Assembly (NCBI GenBank): GCA_007694945.1
Contig: REER01000058.1
Span: 1-43,165 of the forward strand
DNA length: 43,165 bases
Source: Paracoccaceae bacterium
Lineage (GTDB): Bacteria > Pseudomonadota > Alphaproteobacteria > Rhodobacterales > Rhodobacteraceae
Reading direction: 5' to 3'
The position numbers and the translations under genes were made by a program. Of the stretch, positions 37,455-43,165 are shown piece after piece (positions within the stretch are counted from its first letter, which is position 1; every line of letters begins with the position of its first letter). Under the pieces are notes generated by a model that saw only the letters and a program-made list of their open reading frames with translations, did no database searches and was not told the DNA's origin.

Positions 37455-37503
37455 GGAGATTTCTGCAGTATTACGCCCAAATCGCATTATTTCTGCGAAA
37501 GGC

Positions 37504-37534
37504 TTGACCTTACCACTGTTGGAAGGCCCATATC
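37504..37534 (+). promoter_or_regulatory. CueR-type promoter/operator of copA
   Basis: TTGACC (37504-37509), a 19-bp spacer containing CCTTACCA and TTGGAAGG, then CATATC, 36 bp before the copA ATG. It matches the CueR-activated promoter layout and the divergent copy on the other strand. The regulator is encoded at the end of the same operon (cueR), giving autogenous control. Confidence 0.85.
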
Positions 37535-37569
37535 TCGAGCATGACGAATGAGAAGAGAACCGAAGTGCC

Positions 37570-40038
37570 ATGAACGCTCCTGCCAAGCCCCTCGCGTCTC
37601 GGTCGCTGCCTATCGAGGGAATGCACTGCGCTTCTTGCGTGGGCCGCGTCGAGCGCGCTTTGCGTGCTGTTCCCGGAGTGGTCGCAGCCGATGTGAACCT
37701 AGCGACCGAGCGTGCGGAGATAGAACATTCCTGCTCGGTCGAGGCTCGCGCTCTCGCCGAAGCCGTGCGTAAGGCAGGTTTCGATGTACCTGAGGCTGAG
37801 ACTGAGTTGCAGATCGAAGGGATGCACTGTGCCTCCTGCGTAGGCCGCGTCGAGCACGCTCTGCAGGCGGTGCCAGGCGTCATCGAGGCAAAGGTGAATC
37901 TTGCGACCGAGCGCGCCACAGTGACCGGCAGCACCGAGACGGACGCGCTGATTGCTGCCATCGCCGAAGCAGGGTTTGACGCGCATGAACGTCACCAAAC
38001 CGCACGTGACGACGGCCTCGCGGCCCGCCGTGACCTTGAGGCGCAAGAGCTGCGTCGCGACCTGCTGATCGCGGGCGCACTGACCCTGCCGGTTTTCGCG
38101 CTGGAAATGGGCTCGCACATGATCCCGCCCGTGCATGACCTGATCATGTCCACCATCGGCATGCAGACAAGCTGGCTGATCCAGTTCGCGATGACCACGC
38201 TGGTCATGGCCTTTCCGGGGCGGCGATTCTACCGACTGGGCTTTCCGGCGCTGGCGCGCGGCGCGCCGGACATGAACAGCCTTGTTGCCGTTGGCACAAT
38301 GGCGGCGTTTCTCTACTCGATCGTCGCCACCTTCGCGCCAGGGCTGCTGCCCGAGGGCACGGTGAATGTTTATTATGAGCCCGCTGCCGTGATCGTCACA
38401 TTGATCCTGCTGGGTCGCTGGCTGGAGGCGCGTGCCAAGGGCCGCACTTCGGCGGCGATCCAGCGGCTGATCGGGCTGCAGCCACGCACCGCGCGGGTGC
38501 GCCGCGACGGCGGCAGCGCAGACGTCCCTGTGGCCGAGGTCAAGCCGGGCGATGTGGTCGAGGTTCGCCCTGGCGAGCGGGTGCCCGTCGATGGCGAACT
38601 CGTCGAAGGTGAGAGCTATGTCGACGAGTCAATGATCACGGGCGAGCCGGTGCCCGTAGCAAAGGCCGAAAGTGCGATGGTCGTAGGTGGCACGGTCAAC
38701 CAGACCGGCGCCTTTGCCTTCCGCGCGACGGCCGTGGGCAGCGACACTATGCTCGCCCAAATCATCCGAATGGTCGAGGTCGCGCAGGGCGCGAAACTCC
38801 CGATTCAGGCGCTTGTGGACCGGGTGACGCTGTGGTTCGTGCCCGCAGTGATCACTATCGCGCTCCTGACTTTTGCCGTGTGGTTTATCTTCGGCCCGCA
38901 ACCGGCGCTAACCTTCGGGCTGGTGAACGCTGTCGCCGTTCTCATCATCGCCTGCCCCTGCGCAATGGGGCTTGCCACGCCCACCTCGATCATGGTGGGC
39001 ACCGGGCGCGGGGCAGAAACGGGCGTGCTGTTCCGCAAGGGTGAGGCGCTGCAGCTGCTGAAAGAAGCGCGCGTCGTAGCCTTCGACAAGACCGGCACCC
39101 TGACCGAGGGCGCCCCGAAGCTGACCGATCTGGACCTGGCCGATGGCTTTGACCGCGATAAGGTGCTGGCGCAAATTGCGGCGGTCGAGGCGAAATCCGA
39201 ACACCCCATCGCGCAGGCCATCGTCGCGGCGGCCGACGGTCTGACCTTGCCCGCTGTCAACGATTTCGAGAGCGTCACGGGCTTCGGCGTGCGTGCGCAG
39301 GCTGGCGACGCGCGGGTTGAGATCGGGGCCGACCGTTACATGGCGCGCCTCGGCCTTGATGTGGGCCTATTTGCCGAAACTGTCGCGCGCTTGGCGGATG
39401 AGGGCAAAACGCCGCTCTACGCCGCCATCGACGGGCAACTCGCCGCTATAATCGCCGTCGCCGACCCGATCAAGGCAGAGACGCCCGCGGCCATCCGCGA
39501 GTTGCACGCGCAAGGGCTGAAGGTCGCTATGGTCACGGGCGACAACCGTCGCACTGCAGACGCCATCGCCCGACAACTTGGCATCGACGCAGTGGTGGCC
39601 GAGGTACTGCCCGAGGGCAAGGTCGAAGCGGTGCGCGACCTCAAGGCAGCGCATGGTCGGCTCGCCTTCGTGGGCGACGGGATCAATGACGCACCTGCTC
39701 TCGCCGAGGCCGATGTTGGCATCGCCATCGGCACCGGAACAGATGTCGCCATCGAGGCAGCGGATGTGGTGCTGATGGCTGGGTCGCTGCGCGGCGTGCC
39801 CAACGCCATCGCACTCTCCAAGGCGACAATCCGCAACATCCGCCAGAACCTGTTCTGGGCCTTCGCCTACAACACCGCGCTGATCCCCGTCGCCGCCGGC
39901 GTGCTGTGGCCCGCCTTCGGCATCCTGCTTTCGCCGATCTTTGCCGCTGGCGCGATGGCGCTGTCTTCGGTTTTCGTTCTGGGCAATGCGCTACGGCTTC
40001 GCAACTGGACAGCCCCGATGCAGGAGGAAACCGCATGA
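37570..40038 (+). CDS. copA: Cu(+)-exporting P1B-type ATPase
   Basis: An 822 aa inner-membrane copper-efflux pump. Two N-terminal HMA domains carry GMHCASC (C20/C23 and C87/C90). Eight expected membrane helices include the transport site C462-P-C464 in [14 protein letters not shown]. The actuator motif is MITGEP, the phosphorylated Asp is D506 in [10 protein letters not shown], and the nucleotide domain has SEHPIAQAI (the HP motif), [13 protein letters not shown] and [21 protein letters not shown]. Length and order are those of a two-HMA CopA. Its start lies 36 bp after the CueR-type promoter and its end overlaps cueR as ATGA. Confidence 0.97.
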   Translation: MNAPAKPLASRSLPIEGMHCASCVGRVERALRAVPGVVAADVNLATERAEIEHSCSVEARALAEAVRKAGFDVPEAETELQIEGMHCASCVGRVEHALQAVPGVIEAKVNLATERATVTGSTETDALIAAIAEAGFDAHERHQTARDDGLAARRDLEAQELRRDLLIAGALTLPVFALEMGSHMIPPVHDLIMSTIGMQTSWLIQFAMTTLVMAFPGRRFYRLGFPALARGAPDMNSLVAVGTMAAFLYSIVATFAPGLLPEGTVNVYYEPAAVIVTLILLGRWLEARAKGRTSAAIQRLIGLQPRTARVRRDGGSADVPVAEVKPGDVVEVRPGERVPVDGELVEGESYVDESMITGEPVPVAKAESAMVVGGTVNQTGAFAFRATAVGSDTMLAQIIRMVEVAQGAKLPIQALVDRVTLWFVPAVITIALLTFAVWFIFGPQPALTFGLVNAVAVLIIACPCAMGLATPTSIMVGTGRGAETGVLFRKGEALQLLKEARVVAFDKTGTLTEGAPKLTDLDLADGFDRDKVLAQIAAVEAKSEHPIAQAIVAAADGLTLPAVNDFESVTGFGVRAQAGDARVEIGADRYMARLGLDVGLFAETVARLADEGKTPLYAAIDGQLAAIIAVADPIKAETPAAIRELHAQGLKVAMVTGDNRRTADAIARQLGIDAVVAEVLPEGKVEAVRDLKAAHGRLAFVGDGINDAPALAEADVGIAIGTGTDVAIEAADVVLMAGSLRGVPNAIALSKATIRNIRQNLFWAFAYNTALIPVAAGVLWPAFGILLSPIFAAGAMALSSVFVLGNALRLRNWTAPMQEETA

Positions 40039-40472
40039 ATATCGGTGATGCGGCCAAGGCGTCCGGCGTCTCGGCCAAGATGATCCGTTATTACGAAGAG
40101 ACCGGCCTCATCCCCCCTGCTGCGCGCACTGCCGCAGGTTACCGGGTCTATGGGAATCAGGATGTGCACATGCTGCGCTTCATCCGCCGCGCCCGAGATC
40201 TGGGCTTCAGCGTTGAGGGCATCCGCGAACTGCTAGGCCTCTGGCGCGACCGCGACCGCCACAGCGCGGATGTCAAGCGCTTGGCTCTCGCCCATGTCGC
40301 AGAACTGCGCCAGAAGATCCGCAAACTGGAGGACATGGCAACGACTCTGGAGACGCTGGCGCAGCATTGCCACGGCAATGATCGGCCCGATTGCCCGATC
40401 CTGTCGGAACTGGAGGCCCCGACCTACCTCGCGGAAGAAGCGGGCGACGGACATGTGCGAAACGCTGGATAA
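40035..40472 (+). CDS. cueR: copper-responsive MerR-family regulator
   Basis: A 145 aa MerR-family activator. The N-terminal winged helix ([20 protein letters not shown], then [20 protein letters not shown]) is followed by a dimerisation helix and a metal loop with C112 and C120 ([10 protein letters not shown]), the same numbers and spacing as the Cu(I) ligands of E. coli CueR. It is coupled to copA by an ATGA overlap. It should activate both the copA promoter and the divergent one. The 233 bp after it up to the next feature holds no gene I can support. Confidence 0.95.
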   Translation: MNIGDAAKASGVSAKMIRYYEETGLIPPAARTAAGYRVYGNQDVHMLRFIRRARDLGFSVEGIRELLGLWRDRDRHSADVKRLALAHVAELRQKIRKLEDMATTLETLAQHCHGNDRPDCPILSELEAPTYLAEEAGDGHVRNAG

Positions 40473-40705
40473 GCGCGGTCGCTACCGGGAAGAACTCTGC
40501 GGTGGGTGGTCAGCCTCGACGCGGAGCGCTGCGGCTTTCGGGTGACCCGTCGAACAACAGCAGCAAGCCATACTGAAAACCTGCCAAGTTACGGATCAGC
40601 GCGTCGTAATGGAAGTCTTGCTTGCAGGCGTGCTCTCGCAACCTGGTATCTGCATCTTGTCTTGGTAGCGGGACAATTGTGCTGGCACGGCGGTTGGGCA
40701 GCAAG

Positions 40706-41329
40706 CTAGAGGTAGATCCGAAGCAGCCACGACTGATCCAGACCGCTCGTGAGATCGGCTATCTGCAACCATTCGCGAACAGTATCTGGCTCGATCTCGA
40801 CATGAAATTGCAACCTCAGCGTACGCGGCCCCCATTGCAGCGCCTGCACTGCGCAGGCCGGAGAGGTCGCCAAAATGCGTGCGCCTTAGGGTGGAGTCTG
40901 GACCTCGGCCCCGTTCCACTGCAGCACGGGAATTGGCCCTTCGATCCCGTCAAAGAAAAGGCTGTCCATGCCGGCCTCGGTATAACTGACCGGCAGCACG
41001 CCAACTTCGGCGCCGCCCTTTCCGACCTTGCCACCAAGGGCATCGGCCAGAAGTTGATGACCCAGACAGACTCCGAGAAACGGCAGGCCCCGTCCGGCCA
41101 CAGCCGCGCGGATAAACCGTTTTTCCTCGGCCAGCCACGGAAACTGGTCCTCCTGACAGACATCCATCGGCCCGCCCATTACCCAAAGCACCTCGACTTC
41201 GGCCAGCAGAGGCAGCGCGTCTCCGCGATGCAGGTTGATCGCCTGCATCTGGTGACCGTCCTCGATCAGGAACTGGCGCAAGCTTCCGCGATGTTCGGTA
41301 TCCGCGTGTTGCAGGATAGTGATCTGCAT
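40706..41329 (-). pseudogene. class I glutamine amidotransferase with in-frame stop codon
   Basis: The minus-strand frame from 41329 (MQITILQHADTEHRGSLRQF) encodes a GMP-synthase-like glutamine amidotransferase: WVMGGPMDVCQEDQFPWL and the nucleophile Cys in FLGVCLGHQLLADALGG. At 40886-40888 a TAA follows VQTPP. The same frame then continues GARILATSPACAVQALQWGP and LQFHVEIEPDTVREW, which is clearly the rest of the family, to a TAG at 40706-40708. The catalytic His and Glu (FHxE) lie after the stop and would be lost. One base change from a sense codon explains this, so it is most likely a recent nonsense pseudogene. The truncated 147-residue product may be made but should be inactive as a glutaminase. 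Confidence 0.8.
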
Positions 41330-41476
41330 GGCACCTGTTAAAGCTAAGCTTCTCAACATTTAAGCACAGGATGGCTAAACAATGCCGGTCATGCAACTTG
41401 CTGGTGCAGGACGCGGCCCTGGTCAGTCCGGAGCCGCGCTATCCTGCTGCATCACGCGTCATCCGCGCCGTAATGT

Positions 41477-42235
41477 TCAGCCTTTGGTTTCAGGCTTCAT
41501 CGGCGCACCGCGCGGGACCGTTCCACCACCAGTTGCCGCCTGTTCCTGGATTTCGGCCAGTGTCTGCACATCGGTCCTGATGTCCCAGAAACGTGCGTCC
41601 AGGCCATCGACCTGCATGTCATCCTCCACGCGCAGAGCGGTCATCCGCTCGAGGATCAGGGACAGGATGAAAGCGGTAATCACCCCCAGACCGATCACCA
41701 CGGCAACCCCTGCAAGCTGCATCATCAGACTTATTATGGCATGCTGAAAGGCGAAATCCCCGCCCTCGAACCCAAGATAACCGCTGCGCGGTGTGCCAGC
41801 CTTGAAGATACCGACCATGATCAGCCCGTATACCCCTGCATCCGGAAAGAGCGGGATCAGTTTGTGTTCGTCGATCAGGCGCTTGCAGGTGAATTCATAG
41901 ATAAGATAGGCCACGATTGGAGCACCCAGCGCCACAACGAAAGTCAGCCACGGCATCCAGACATCAAAGCCCGACACATAGCCCGCCAGCGGCCCGAGCG
42001 GCAGGTAAGTGTATTTCCGCGTCGCATAGGCGATGATCGCACCGGTGATCGCGCCCCCGGCCCATGCCAGCCCGTCGCTGGCCTCTGCCATGGTGACAGA
42101 GACTGCCAGCGCCTCGGGATCGAAGAAAAACGGGCAGGACGGGATGACCATGGGAAGACCTGCGGAGATCATCATCACGCCTGCGGCGGCCAGCCCGATG
42201 CTCGGCAGATAGTAGCCCGCCCCCAGGTTCGACAG
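41477..42235 (-). pseudogene. 5'-truncated Amt/ammonium-transporter-like membrane protein
   Basis: About 252 codons of an open frame bounded upstream by TAA (42236-42238), where transposon sequence begins. The segment has about six hydrophobic helices: LGAGYYLPSIGLAAAGVM, AWAGGAITGAIIAYATRKY, LTFVVALGAPIVAYLIYEF, GVYGLIMVGIFKAGTP and AGVAVVIGLGVITAFILSLI. The C-terminal LERMTALRVEDDMQVDGLD resembles the cytoplasmic tail of Amt transporters. The N-terminal half is missing, and the twin-His residues of true Amt are not evident (PDAGVYG where HGVxG is expected). It is either a divergent Amt relative cut by the insertion sequence, or another membrane family. A short product from an internal ATG (for example 42175) cannot be excluded. 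Confidence 0.5.
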
Positions 42236-42298
42236 TTAATCGCGTAAGTGATTGATATTGTTTACACGGAAATCGTGTTTGTGTGACTACAGCGCCGG
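42236..42298. mobile_element. probable insertion-sequence terminus between transposase and truncated Amt-like gene
   Basis: The Amt-like reading frame ends at 42236 and the AT-richer stretch up to the transposase stop fits neither gene. It probably contains the terminal inverted repeat of the element. The partner end lies outside the window, so the repeat and any target duplication cannot be identified. Confidence 0.4.
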
Positions 42299-43165
42299 TC
42301 AGGCGGGTTTTTTGAGGCCCATGGCCTCGAAGAGGTCCAGTTGCTCCTGAGTTGTTTTGCTGGTGCCGTTGAATGTGCGATCGCCGATATGGGCGGTGTG
42401 CTTCTGGATGCGCGCAAGAAGATCCAGCGCAGTGCGCGGGCTGGCGCTGTGCTTTTGAGCCTTCAGGCGCATGCGCATGACACGGTAGAGGGTTAAGGCC
42501 ATGAAGCAGATCAGCGCATGGGCGCGGATGCGATCTGGCAGCCTGTGATGAACCGGTGCAATCTCAATGTCGGATTTGAGGACTCGAAATCCGCGTTCAA
42601 TATCTGCGAGGGAACGATAGCGTTGGACCGCCTCATTTGGTGTCAGGTCTGGGGCATTGGTGATCAGAGCGAGCTTGCCGTCGAATAGCTGTGCATCGGC
42701 AATGGCATCTTCATCAATGCTCCAGGAGAACCGGTCCGCAGTCAGGTCGGGCTTCACAAAGCGCAACATTTCGGCCTCGGCGACAGCGCGCGTGAAGCGG
42801 CTATAGGCCCCGCGGTCGGAAGCACGACGCCCCTGAGCGGTTTTCCCATCATCCTGGGCATCGAGTTTTGTGACCATTTTCTCGGCCATGGCTTCCAGCT
42901 CAGCGATGCGCGCACGGCGCTTGTCACTTTGCTCAGCTGCGCGCAGTGGATCATAGGCAACGATCAGACGATGATCGGCGAACTGCGCCTCGGCCAAACC
43001 CTCTTCATCGAAGCTCAGCTCCCGGAAAGTGCCGGTCAATTCGCCATACCGCCTGGCAGGCACGGCCAGAATGAATTCCAGCTTGCGCCCGCCCTGATTG
43101 GCCATGTCCGTCAGGTGATGAATGTTGTCGAGGCTCAGCAGGCCGCGATCTGCCACCAGGATGAC
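42299..43165 (-). mobile_element. IS1634/IS4-type DDE transposase, 3' part (runs off the window)
   Basis: The last 288 codons of a DDE transposase are present. VILVADRGLLSLDN carries a probable catalytic Asp. IERGFRVLK, within YRSLADIERGFRVLK, gives the Glu and Lys of the IS4-group Y-E-K signature (Y-x6-E-x6-K). The region between (SDKRRARIAELEAMAEKMV) is the helical insertion common in IS1634-type enzymes, and HALICFMALTLYRVMRMRL follows near the C-terminus. The reading frame is open to the window edge, so the start is outside. It sits against the broken Amt-like gene, which suggests that insertion caused the truncation. Confidence 0.9.

Noticed and set aside
37380-40815. Similar strings ATGAAATTGCA at 37380 and 40803, suggesting a repeat
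   Set aside because: Each lies in minus-strand codons for QFH followed by similar residues (QFHIE in the copZ remnant and QFHVE in the amidotransferase). The match is short and does not extend, so it is coincidental.

Overview
The window comes from an alphaproteobacterium of the Rhodobacterales (Rhodobacteraceae/Roseobacter type) that makes bacteriochlorophyll a and spheroidene-type carotenoids. The evidence is high GC content, ATGA/GTGA-coupled operons, TGT-N12-ACA PpsR/CrtJ boxes, and the photosynthesis block crtD-crtC divergent from crtE-crtF-bchC-bchX-bchY-bchZ. I do not assign a genus.

Layout. (1) 1-8209 is the edge of the photosynthesis gene cluster. crtEF-bchCXYZ reads left, off the window, and crtDC reads right. 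Paired PpsR boxes sit in the crtE/crtD divergent region and in front of bchC. (2) 8304-12031 is a cobalamin-dependent methionine synthase split into two coupled genes, with a structured stretch upstream. (3) 12198-15371 is an amino-sugar/cell-wall recycling locus: murQ on one strand, a BadF/BcrA-type sugar kinase and nagA on the other. (4) 15523-19949 is an ABC importer with an NMT1/THI5-type binding protein, an ATPase and a double-length permease, plus a GT4 glycosyltransferase. (5) 20084-27991 is an envelope-glycan/lipid region. A coupled cytochrome b561-opgH-opgG operon, in which opgH is fused to a methyltransferase, is divergent from a coupled three-gene operon: CDP-alcohol phosphatidyltransferase, sulfatase-fold membrane enzyme and UPF0104/LPG-synthase-type membrane protein. 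A strong bidirectional terminator closes it. (6) 28090-29964 encodes an Ig-like/Hint-domain protein. (7) 30345-35772 is a carbon-metabolism operon tkt-gap-fba-rpe followed by a thioredoxin-fold gene. No RuBisCO gene is present in the window. (8) 36217-40472 holds a cytochrome c, a membrane protein, a truncated copZ remnant, two divergent CueR-type promoters, copA and cueR. (9) 40706-43165 is a decaying edge: a glutamine amidotransferase gene with an in-frame stop, a 5'-truncated Amt-like transporter, and an IS1634/IS4-type transposase running off the window.

The most interesting points are the OpgH-methyltransferase fusion next to a possible lipid-headgroup or glucan-decoration operon, the crtD/crtC region that looks coding in two frames, the copZ remnant that keeps its promoter and ribosome-binding site, and a possible SAH-responsive leader before the split methionine synthase. 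All functions are inferred by reading the sequence. No database search was run.
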